Source: JAZDHV01 sp043810355 (GTDB lineage: Archaea; Nanobdellota; Nanobdellia; Woesearchaeales; JAGVYU01). Taken from it: a DNA stretch of 6,107 nucleotides. The DNA is taken from contig JBDROB010000082.1 in assembly GCA_043810355.1 (NCBI GenBank), forward strand, positions 1 to 6,107. The letters run 5' to 3'. Below are positions 1-5,912 of the stretch, piece after piece. The translations under genes were made by a program, and so were the position numbers. The notes under the pieces were generated by a model. The model was not told the DNA's origin. It ran no database searches and saw only the letters and a list, made by a program, of their open reading frames with translations. Every line of letters starts with the position of its first letter. Positions within the stretch are counted from its first letter, which is position 1.

Positions 1-1568
1 TCATTATATCCCCTTTCCTTGACAAGCTGATCTGCCATCTCTCTCCTGGCATCCCTGATCAATTGAATAAATTCATCTGGATGAGCCCCATAACCCTGAG
101 GCCAGCCAATCTCAGGACCGACATACAATGGCTTCTTGACATTCCTATTGAAATTAGTCTCATCCATTGCAAACAATCCAGCCTCAGCATAACTCTGCAC
201 TGACCTTTCCTTTGCATATTTCTCAGCAGTTGTAACATGCCTTCTCTGAAGGGCAAGATCCTCTGCAGTCTGCCTCTGACCGACCATTGTATCAGTTGAC
301 TGCTGAATCTGCCTTTTAATATCAAACAGCTCATCTTCAATCAATTCTGGAATCGGCTTAAATACAGGGGGTAAGACATCAAATTGACGCCCAAAATTGG
401 GATCTTTGGTCATGATCTTCCATTTCTCATTCTCAGGCAGATTCTCATCCAATTCCTTGTAAAAATCAAGAGCCTCTTCCATACGCCTCCTCTGCTCAAT
501 CAAGACATCGATATGCCTGCCATAATAAAACTCATAACCTTTGGCAATCCTTTCCTGAGATTCTGTCGATGCTCTCATAAATGCCTCTTGAGGAGTCACT
601 CTCTCTGTAGGACTCAATTCATCAACAGAAACACCTTTCTCTTTTGCAATCTCTGCATTAATCTCCCCAGCCTCATCCATAAAATCATTCCAAGTCTTTT
701 TCTCCACCTTAAACAGTTTTTCATCTGGATCAAACTCAGGAATCCTAGTCTTTCTTTCCAGCTTATTACCATAAAAATCAATATAGTCTCCAGGACGCAC
801 AATATTTCCATGCTCATCCTTATAGGGCTTGCCATCATTCTGCTTCCATAAATGGCTCATTCCGTCATTCTCATCATTGTAACGGTTCCATACTGGATAA
901 TTTATCTCCTGGTTCATCCTGATCTCCTGGATGACCCTTCCTGTCCTGTCATCCACTAGATGCTTGACAGCCCTTTCAGGCTCTTCTGGATAAGACTGGA
1001 ACTCATAGATAGGTCTGCCTTTCTTATCATATCCAATAGACCTGTTCCATTCAGAGTCAAAGATTGTCCTCGGATACTCAACTGAGAAAATATCAATCCC
1101 TCCGCCCTGAGCAACATCAGCAACAAACTTTATCGCATCCTTAACCTCATTCAAGGCCTGGAATCTTGTCTCATCACTGATCATCCCAGACTGCTGATTA
1201 TAACCAGAAAGATTAGATATTGCTGTAGGCAGCTCAACACCAGTTATGTTCACCTCATTTGCCTGAGTCAACTCCCTGATAGCTTCCCTCACCTCTTTTC
1301 CATATGCCTTTGACCTGCCTCCAATTGCCTGATCAGGAGGAGTGCTCATGACAAGCTGTATATTGCCAGCACCTGCCCTGATAGCAGCAGTCACATTCTG
1401 AAGAATATTAGCGCCAGTCCTAGGATCCCTTTCAACAACTGTCTCACCTAATTCATTGATAGGGATCAATGGATCTTCTATTCTTGGCTCATCCCTAAGA
1501 TTAGCTGGTGTTGGAGGAGCATAATAACTCCTGTCCATTGCTGAATTATAGGCTGTCTTGAATTCCAT
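1..1568 (-). CDS. Large TIM-barrel-like protein (xylose isomerase / endonuclease IV-like), C-terminus cut off by window edge
   Basis: An uninterrupted frame of 522 codons runs from ATG at 1568 off the left edge with no stop, so the protein is at least 522 aa. Residues about 50-165 look like the first half of a TIM barrel: a strand NIQLVMSTPP (69-78), helix, strand VNITGVELP (106-114), a long helix, then strand IDIFSVEYPR (158-167). Residues about 170-470 form a hydrophilic, charged, mostly helical insertion. Barrel-like sequence resumes with LYVGPEIGWP followed by GYGAHPDEF (481-500) and a helix. E486 and H496 resemble the Glu/His metal ligands of xylose-isomerase-like and AP endonuclease family 2 barrels. 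Family knowledge would make it a metal-dependent sugar isomerase or DNA-repair-like enzyme, but the substrate cannot be read, and the insertion is far longer than in classic members. There is no signal peptide or membrane segment. The start is supported by GAGGAG just upstream (spacer 2 bases) and an AT-rich promoter region. The CDS is certain; the fold is moderately supported. Confidence 0.85.
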   Translation of the reverse strand, partial: MEFKTAYNSAMDRSYYAPPTPANLRDEPRIEDPLIPINELGETVVERDPRTGANILQNVTAAIRAGAGNIQLVMSTPPDQAIGGRSKAYGKEVREAIRELTQANEVNITGVELPTAISNLSGYNQQSGMISDETRFQALNEVKDAIKFVADVAQGGGIDIFSVEYPRTIFDSEWNRSIGYDKKGRPIYEFQSYPEEPERAVKHLVDDRTGRVIQEIRMNQEINYPVWNRYNDENDGMSHLWKQNDGKPYKDEHGNIVRPGDYIDFYGNKLERKTRIPEFDPDEKLFKVEKKTWNDFMDEAGEINAEIAKEKGVSVDELSPTERVTPQEAFMRASTESQERIAKGYEFYYGRHIDVLIEQRRRMEEALDFYKELDENLPENEKWKIMTKDPNFGRQFDVLPPVFKPIPELIEDELFDIKRQIQQSTDTMVGQRQTAEDLALQRRHVTTAEKYAKERSVQSYAEAGLFAMDETNFNRNVKKPLYVGPEIGWPQGYGAHPDEFIQLIRDARREMADQLVKERGYN

Positions 1569-1587
1569 ATCTCCTCTTTTCTTGAAA

Positions 1588-1620
1588 ATTTATATTTATT
1601 TAAGTTTTTTATTTATATTA
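1588..1620 (-). promoter_or_regulatory. AT-rich promoter region of the TIM-barrel gene, several TATA-box candidates
   Basis: On the minus strand this stretch holds overlapping TATA-like boxes: TAATATAAAT (1620-1611), TTAAATA (1602-1596) and AAATATAAA. With the archaeal spacing of about 25 bases, the right-hand box would start a leader of roughly 20 bases containing the GAGGAG at 1576-1571. The left-hand boxes would give a very short or absent leader. The boxes cannot be told apart by eye in such AT-rich sequence. Confidence 0.4.
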
Positions 1621-1782
1621 TTCAATAATTTTAATTGATCTGATTTGAATTCAATTAAGTGTTACATTCACCTTGAATTCCTAATTATTAATATTTTTTA
1701 TTTTTTTAGGAATTTGAATTGGAAGCAATATCACTTCAAATTCAAACTTGATTCTTTTTAATTGATTTTTTTAAATTTCATT

Positions 1783-1788
1783 AAAAAA
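1783..1788 (-). terminator. Possible T-run terminator after the 208-aa gene
   Basis: Six consecutive T on the minus strand lie about 35 bases beyond the TAG stop of the 208-aa gene. Archaeal transcription often ends at T-runs without a stable hairpin. The surroundings are so AT-rich that such a run is weak evidence. Confidence 0.3.
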
Positions 1789-1822
1789 TTATATTGACAT
1801 TAAACTATTTATATGATATTTT

Positions 1823-2449
1823 CTACTGGATATAGCTTTTCTTCAGCTCATGGAACAGGTCAAGGGATGCTGCAATGTTCTGTGCTGATGTTTTTGTAGC
1901 CTGATACTGCCCTTCCTGAAATGCATCATTCTTCTCTCTGGCTGCATTATACAATTGATCAAGACGACCCTCTTGCTCCCTGGTCATATAGCCTTGATTA
2001 GATGCATCCTGTGCAATCTCCTTTATGCCCTGATATATGTCAACTGCAGGCCTCTCTGTTGCCAAGAAATGCACATACTCATTCTGCCTATCCAATTGCT
2101 CTCGTGTCAATCGAGGCGATTCTTTTTCAACTGTCTCTTCAAGAGAGATATCATGCTCTTCAACTGGAGCTGTGACAGACTCCTCTGTTATGGTCTTTAC
2201 TTCAGAAGGCCTCTTTGCCTTGAACATCTCCTTTTCTTCAGGACTGAACAATGAACCAATATCAATTGCCCTCATCTGAGGGACAGGAATATCATGATAC
2301 TTTTTCTGATCCTCCTCAGCCTCTGCCTCAGAATCAGCAATCATCTTCCTAGCTTCATCTATCTCTTTCTTATCCTTATCCTCAAGCTCTTTGAGGCGCT
2401 TTATCCTCTCTTCAGGAGGAAGCTTCTTTAATTCATCAATTTCTCCCAT
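1823..2449 (-). CDS. Conserved-looking 208-aa charged coiled-coil protein, function unknown
   Basis: I do not recognise a named family. The N-terminal 50 residues are a highly charged heptad-like helix (ELKKLPPEERIKRLKELE, then acidic to about residue 48), predicted coiled coil. A short hydrophobic segment follows, with IPVPQMRAIDIGSLF (54-68) and the charged EEKEMFKAKR (71-80), which looks like a conserved binding motif. Residues 85-115 are an acidic, low-complexity linker. The C-terminal half (116-208) is again helical and Gln/Ala-rich, ending in a helix from about 190 to 205. No signal peptide, membrane segment or catalytic motif is visible, so it is probably a cytosolic scaffold or adaptor. 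ATG at 2449 has no Shine-Dalgarno sequence, but a TATA box centred about 26 bases upstream predicts a leaderless mRNA starting at the ATG. The N-terminus resembles DPANN hypothetical proteins I remember, which is not a functional assignment. Confidence 0.85.
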   Translation of the reverse strand: MGEIDELKKLPPEERIKRLKELEDKDKKEIDEARKMIADSEAEAEEDQKKYHDIPVPQMRAIDIGSLFSPEEKEMFKAKRPSEVKTITEESVTAPVEEHDISLEETVEKESPRLTREQLDRQNEYVHFLATERPAVDIYQGIKEIAQDASNQGYMTREQEGRLDQLYNAAREKNDAFQEGQYQATKTSAQNIAASLDLFHELKKSYIQ

Positions 2450-2470
2450 TTTTTTAATTGATAATACCTA

Positions 2471-2480
2471 TTATTATAAA
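2471..2480 (-). promoter_or_regulatory. TATA box for leaderless transcription of the 208-aa gene
   Basis: The minus strand reads TTTTATAATAATAGG here, centred about 26 bases before the ATG at 2449. That matches the archaeal TATA-box to start-site distance if transcription begins at the start codon. The absence of any purine-rich ribosome site between the two (AATTAAAAAAATGGG) supports a leaderless message. Confidence 0.5.
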
Positions 2481-2488
2481 AAAACTAT

Positions 2489-2560
2489 CAAAGTCGGCAG
2501 GCAGGGACCACCAGCCAATAGAATGGTGGCATGTTCGCTCTGCTCACCCTGCTGACTTTG
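2489..2560. ncRNA. GC-rich 72-base imperfect hairpin, candidate structured RNA of unknown class
   Basis: The ends CAAAGTC (2489-2495) and GACTTTG (2554-2560) are perfectly complementary. On the plus strand the stem continues through a G-U pair to 13 bp (CAAAGTCGGCAGG with CCTGCTGACTTTG). On the minus strand an alternative inner stem GCAGGG/CCCTGC (2552-2547 / 2506-2501) is possible. A further stem CCACCA (2508-2513) / TGGTGG (2524-2529) closes a 10-base loop. By count 41 of 72 bases are G or C, in a spacer that is otherwise very AT-rich, as is usual for structured RNAs in AT-rich genomes. On the minus strand it is followed at once by T7 (2484-2478), a plausible terminator, which favours that strand. 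I cannot match it to tRNA, 5S, SRP, RNase P, box C/D or a convincing H/ACA guide RNA. It could instead be a DNA-level element. Confidence 0.35.
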
Positions 2561-2570
2561 AGCATGCTCA
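2559..2570. repeat. Perfect 12-base palindrome TGAGCATGCTCA
   Basis: The palindrome overlaps the right foot of the GC-rich hairpin by two bases and lies just before a TATA-like GGTATATTTA (minus strand, 2580-2571). It is a possible dimeric regulator site or part of the structured element. The position beside a promoter-like sequence is suggestive only. Confidence 0.5.
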
Positions 2571-2610
2571 TAAATATACCGCCTTCCAAAAATGGATTGT
2601 AGACTATTGT

Positions 2611-2633
2611 CCACTGGTCATGTAGACCAGTGG
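2611..2633. repeat. Perfect 9-bp hairpin with 5-base loop downstream of the 475-aa gene
   Basis: CCACTGGTC (2611-2619) and GACCAGTGG (2625-2633) are exact complements around ATGTA. The hairpin lies 24 bases beyond the stop codon of the 475-aa gene and about 50 bases before the GC-rich hairpin. It has no T-run after it on the minus strand, so it is not a standard terminator. It may stabilise or mark a 3' end, or serve as an operator. The heptamer TGTAGAC occurs in its loop/right arm (2621-2627) and again at 2598-2604. Confidence 0.6.
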
Positions 2634-2650
2634 TATATTTCTGACATATC

Positions 2651-2657
2651 AAAAAAA
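2651..2657 (-). terminator. T7 tract immediately after the 475-aa stop codon
   Basis: Seven T on the minus strand directly follow the TGA stop (2660-2658). A T-run this close to the stop fits archaeal intrinsic termination, with the 9-bp hairpin lying further downstream. Confidence 0.45.
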
Positions 2658-4085
2658 TCACCATGTGACCAGTCTATGTGCTTTTTTATAATTCTTATAA
2701 GTATACCACATTGCCTGCTTGGCCCATTTATCAGCAATGCCTTTTTCCTTGCCCTGCTTGTATGCTTCTTTTCGAGATGTCTTCTCAGGTCTTTTCTCAG
2801 ATTTGACAGGGATAAAACTACCAAACAGTTCACTGAAACCAGAGAATATAGATCCAAATTCACTAGGCTTTTTCTTTGGTTTCTCAGGCTGACTGAATTT
2901 CTTGTCAAAATAGCTGGGCTCACCTGCCTGTGCCAAGTATCCTTTTAATTCATCACCCAGATAATCCATAGCATCCTTAATATTCTTGTCAATCATCCCT
3001 ATCAGATCATAAACCTCATCATCCCTATATTTCCTGTAAGACTCAATCTGCTTATCAGTCCATGCATAAGACCTAAAAGATATCTCAGCCCTTCCAACAT
3101 GAATAGGTCCTCTCTGATAATGCTCTTGATTATAACTAAGGGTAGGCCTGATCCTGTATAAAATATGGATATCAACCACTGAATAATATGTCTTGTTCCC
3201 CTTAGGCTTTGACAATGCCAGGAATTCTGTCTCAATCATTGCACCTTCAAAAGCACTAACAATATCAGGCATGTCAGACTTTCGCTCATCCATCTGCATC
3301 CTCTTGATATTCTTAAGATAAGGCTTGACCCAATTCATATACATCAATATGACATCAAAATGCTGCCTCAAATACTGCAAAGTGAATTTCCTTCTTGTAG
3401 CAAGCTCTTTCTCAGTCATCTCCTTCCATTTCATAAAACCATACAGCTTTCTCCTCAAGACTTCTCTAACTTTCCTGTTAAATTTCAGTTCATCAATCAC
3501 AGTTGGAATCTCCTCAGACCTAACTACATTTGTCATGAAAAACAAATCTGGAAGCGTAGTGAACTGCACTTCTCTTGCCATGCCATAGACTGAAGATGGG
3601 TTTTTGGCACCTCCTTCCACCATATCAATGAATGTCCCTTTCAATGTGACATTGGCATCTTCAAAATTTGGATTGCTCCTGTCAGAGCTGTCAACATAAT
3701 GTTTTATTCGCTCATCAAGAATCCTCAGTTCCCTTACAAGCTGAAATAATTCTTTGACAAGCTTGGCAATAGAATGCATAAACTGGCTCACTTTTTCCTG
3801 CTGCATCGAGATCCTTTGCTGAGCGACTCCTCCAAATGCAGAATATTCAGATGCAGTCAATGTATCAGTAATCTTATGGATGATTGCATATCCAACTCCA
3901 TCCCTGATATAGTCCAGGATCCAGAAGTAGGTCTCTTCCATTGAGATCTGAAATGACTCATTGACCAGCCTATAATGATTGGTTGGCTCAGGAAAATCAG
4001 TCATGACCATCTGATTGGCTGAGATCTCTACCCAATGCGGCTTGAAATTATATTTCTTGAGTCTCTCTTCTTTTTCAACTACCAT
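2658..4085 (-). CDS. 475-aa predominantly helical soluble protein, function unknown
   Basis: I do not recognise a named family. The first 90 residues are mixed (aromatic-rich, HWVEISANQMVMTD at 17-30, then ISMEETYFWILDYIRDG at 47-63). Residues 92-130 form a long amphipathic, probably coiled-coil helix (QQEKVSQFMHSIAKLVKELF). A loop with FIDMVEGGAKNPSS (152-165) follows, then a basic helical block at 195-265 containing KVREVLRRKLYGFMKWKEM. Residues 285-340 look like beta strands (TYYSVVDIHILYRIRP, then HVGRAEISFRSYAW). A charged helix (342-386) leads to a Lys/Pro/Ser-rich linker (395-445) and a basic C-terminal helix ending in W475. It has no signal peptide or transmembrane segment and no catalytic motif that I can identify. 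ATG at 4085 is preceded by GAGGG (spacer 3) and a TATA box. The basic tail could bind nucleic acid or acidic membranes, but that is inference. Confidence 0.87.
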   Translation of the reverse strand: MVVEKEERLKKYNFKPHWVEISANQMVMTDFPEPTNHYRLVNESFQISMEETYFWILDYIRDGVGYAIIHKITDTLTASEYSAFGGVAQQRISMQQEKVSQFMHSIAKLVKELFQLVRELRILDERIKHYVDSSDRSNPNFEDANVTLKGTFIDMVEGGAKNPSSVYGMAREVQFTTLPDLFFMTNVVRSEEIPTVIDELKFNRKVREVLRRKLYGFMKWKEMTEKELATRRKFTLQYLRQHFDVILMYMNWVKPYLKNIKRMQMDERKSDMPDIVSAFEGAMIETEFLALSKPKGNKTYYSVVDIHILYRIRPTLSYNQEHYQRGPIHVGRAEISFRSYAWTDKQIESYRKYRDDEVYDLIGMIDKNIKDAMDYLGDELKGYLAQAGEPSYFDKKFSQPEKPKKKPSEFGSIFSGFSELFGSFIPVKSEKRPEKTSRKEAYKQGKEKGIADKWAKQAMWYTYKNYKKAHRLVTW

Positions 4086-4124
4086 TTTCCCTCTTTTATA
4101 CCATAAAATTAATGAGTATATAAA
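4086..4124 (-). promoter_or_regulatory. TATA box and ribosome site of the 475-aa gene
   Basis: The minus strand has TTTATATA at 4124-4117, a near-consensus archaeal TATA box. A start about 25 bases on would give a leader of roughly 10 bases beginning near AGAGGG (4094-4089), which sits 3 bases before the ATG. The gene therefore probably has its own promoter although the upstream antiporter gene ends only 89 bases away. Confidence 0.5.
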
Positions 4125-4174
4125 TTATTATTGATTTGTTATGATACCCTACTTATAGTGGTTGGGGTTTTTGT

Positions 4175-5890
4175 TTAATCATGCTGCTTGCCTGGATGCC
4201 TGTGGCCAAGCCTTAACCTTTTCTTCAACTCCTTGATATGCTCACATTTTTTTGTCAATATACTGTTTATATCAAGAGTTGTATCTTCCAAAATCAATGA
4301 TGCGTGATGACCTCCAAGGAAATGAGGCAATATCACATAATCTGCACCTGAATCATATAATGAAAGAGCATCATCCATGTCATAAGCAGTAATGAACACT
4401 AATGTAGTGGGATCCTTCTCTTTGACATATTTCACCAGATGCTTATTGCTATCAAATGAAGGAGTAGTTGATACAACTATCTTAGCCTTGTCAAAATCTA
4501 TCCTATTCAATATCTCCTGATCGCCAATATCACCATACATCACTGGAATCCTCTGTTTGGATATAGACCTTACAACATCAGGATTAAAGTCTATCACAAG
4601 AATCTTTTTCTTCATTTTCCTGACAGTCTGGATAATACTATATCCTATCCTATCGCACCCTACAAGTATGACATCAAACTTATATCTTTCCAATCTTTCT
4701 TCCTTTACTCTGATCCTTGTTCCGAATCTCTCAAATATTGTCATCCTGCTGCTCAATTGGTTATAAAACTGGTTGCTGTATTTTGATAGGTATGGGGTCA
4801 ATCCGATAGTGACAATCGCTATCACAACAATGAATGAAAAGAGATCATTTGTTATATGGCCAAGGAAAAGACCCTGCATTGCAATTATCAAAGAGAATTC
4901 ACTGATCTGGCCCATATTGATTGAAGTCATAAACGCAGTCCTCTTTGTATAATCAAAAAAAGAAACAATGAACATTGTGATTAATGGCTTCAATATCAAT
5001 ATTATCAGACAGAAGATAAAGATGGGATATATCAATTTAAATAATGACCCAATCACAAGCTCGAGGCCTAATGAAACAAAGAACATAATTGAGAAGAAAT
5101 CCTTCAATGAGGTGACTCTTCCAATTATCTCAAAATTATATGGAAGTGAAGCAAGCCCAACCCCTGCGACAAATGCACCTATGGCTATTGAAAAATTCAG
5201 AGTAAATGCCAATAAAGAGAAGAAAAACATTATTGATATTGCAAGCATCAACAAAAATTCCTGGGATCTAGCTGCAAACTTGAATAATGTTGGAAAAATA
5301 AATTTTGAACAAAGGATCACAATCCCAATCAATAAGATACCCTTAAGCATAGCATAGATGAATATCAAGGGAGTGAAACTATCAACTGTTGCCAAAGTAG
5401 ACAATACAAGTATTGCCACAAGATCCTCCATCAATAAGAATCCGATAATTATCCTGCCATGAAGAGTGTCAAGCTCATGCTTGTCTGAGAGCAGCTTTAT
5501 CACAACCATTGTTGATGCAAATATCATGACCAATCCAATATAGACTGATTCAATAAACAAAAATCCAAGGATAAGAGCTGCAAACAATCCTATGATAAAC
5601 ATTGCACACATCCTTATCGTCGATCCAAATGTCGAGACAAAGGATATCTTTCTTATCTTCCTCAGGTCAAGCTCTAATCCAACAACAAATAAAAGAAATG
5701 CAATTCCTATCTCTGAGAACAATCTTATCATGCTATAGTTTGTGATCACCTGCAAGACAGGACCCAGGATGACTCCTGTCAGGATATATATTGGGATCAA
5801 AGGCTGCTTAAGCAGTCTTGCAATATATCCAAAAGCAGTCGCTATCACAATAATGATACCCAGATTCACAAAAATGTGGTTCTCAATCAA
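4175..5890 (-). CDS. CPA2-family monovalent cation:proton antiporter with C-terminal TrkA-N (RCK) domain, KefB/KefC-like
   Basis: This integral membrane protein should exchange Na+ or K+ for H+ across the cell membrane, gated by a nucleotide. Residues 1-370 hold about 12 hydrophobic segments with CPA2 landmarks: PIYILTGVILGP (33-44), FLLFVVGLELDLRKIRK (65-81), MEDLVAI with E155-D156 in the ion-binding helix, IAIGAFVAGV (235-244), FFVSLGLE (270-277), a helix lysine K301, and GQISEF (327-332). Residues 405-525 are a Rossmann RCK N-domain, with FDVILVGCDRIGY, D434 at the end of strand 2 (prefers NAD-type ribose) and MYGDIGDQEIL. The usual GxGxxG is GxDxxG here (G411, D413, G416). There is no TrkA-C domain, only a short basic tail. 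The start is TTG at 5890 with GGTGA (5901-5897) 6 bases upstream; starting at a later codon would cut into the first membrane helix. It lies 22 bases after the AbrB-like gene, a likely operon. The exact ion cannot be read. Confidence 0.93.
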   Translation of the reverse strand: MIENHIFVNLGIIIVIATAFGYIARLLKQPLIPIYILTGVILGPVLQVITNYSMIRLFSEIGIAFLLFVVGLELDLRKIRKISFVSTFGSTIRMCAMFIIGLFAALILGFLFIESVYIGLVMIFASTMVVIKLLSDKHELDTLHGRIIIGFLLMEDLVAILVLSTLATVDSFTPLIFIYAMLKGILLIGIVILCSKFIFPTLFKFAARSQEFLLMLAISIMFFFSLLAFTLNFSIAIGAFVAGVGLASLPYNFEIIGRVTSLKDFFSIMFFVSLGLELVIGSLFKLIYPIFIFCLIILILKPLITMFIVSFFDYTKRTAFMTSINMGQISEFSLIIAMQGLFLGHITNDLFSFIVVIAIVTIGLTPYLSKYSNQFYNQLSSRMTIFERFGTRIRVKEERLERYKFDVILVGCDRIGYSIIQTVRKMKKKILVIDFNPDVVRSISKQRIPVMYGDIGDQEILNRIDFDKAKIVVSTTPSFDSNKHLVKYVKEKDPTTLVFITAYDMDDALSLYDSGADYVILPHFLGGHHASLILEDTTLDINSILTKKCEHIKELKKRLRLGHRHPGKQHD

Positions 5891-5896
5891 AATATA

Positions 5897-5901
5897 TCAC
5901 C
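5897..5901 (-). promoter_or_regulatory. Shine-Dalgarno GGTGA that decides the TTG start of the antiporter
   Basis: GGTGA lies 6 bases before TTG at 5890 on the minus strand. An out-of-frame ATG at 5910 stops after seven codons at TGA (5889-5887), overlapping the TTG, so it is not an alternative start for the antiporter. Confidence 0.6.
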
Positions 5902-5912
5902 ATCAATCATTT

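Larger units (their letters stand above)
1569..1822. other. 254-base very AT-rich intergenic spacer with repeated TTGAATT elements
   Basis: No gene is visible. The sequence is nearly all A/T but carries TTGAATT at 1645-1651 (inside the perfect palindrome TTGAATTCAA, 1645-1654), 1673-1679 and 1714-1720, with the inverted copy AATTCAA at 1739-1745. An inverted repeat AATTCCTAA (1676-1684) / TTAGGAATT (1706-1714) encloses a 21-base AT loop. A second, TTTGAATT (1713-1720) / AATTCAAA (1739-1746), overlaps it, so the two stems are mutually exclusive. The spacer lies between the 3' end of the 208-aa gene and the promoter of the TIM-barrel gene, so the repeats could be operator sites or simply AT-rich background. 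Confidence 0.5.

Noticed and set aside
384..851. Plus-strand 155-codon ORF, and minus-strand ORFs at 59-340 and 614-838
   Set aside because: They lie in other frames of the large TIM-barrel gene, which is open throughout 1-1568, and have the biased composition of shadow frames.
2489..2560. tRNA gene (72 bases with a 7-bp closing stem)
   Set aside because: There is no T-arm with TTCRA in the right place, no 7-base anticodon loop (the inner loop is 10 bases) and no D-arm pairing, on either strand.
2489..2560. Archaeal H/ACA or C/D guide RNA
   Set aside because: On the minus strand the stem is followed by ATA, only a weak ANA match, and no clear kink-turn is visible. No proper RUGAUGA box C pairs with the CTGA sites. 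The class is left open.
2489..2570. Mobile element or MITE bounded by terminal inverted repeats
   Set aside because: There is no target-site duplication (ACTAT on the left, AGCAT on the right), and only one copy occurs in the window.
2488..2571. 27-codon minus-strand ORF starting MSMLKVSRVS
   Set aside because: It lies wholly over the hairpin, has no ribosome site or suitably spaced TATA box, and its composition differs from the neighbouring genes. The coding potential is more likely a by-product of the GC-rich structure.
4154..4175. Plus-strand T-rich terminator (GGTTGGGGTTTTTG)
   Set aside because: No plus-strand gene ends here. On the coding strand it is an A/C-rich stretch after the antiporter stop.
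4968..5357. Plus-strand 129-codon ORF
   Set aside because: It is antisense to well-supported antiporter sequence and shows no domain of its own.
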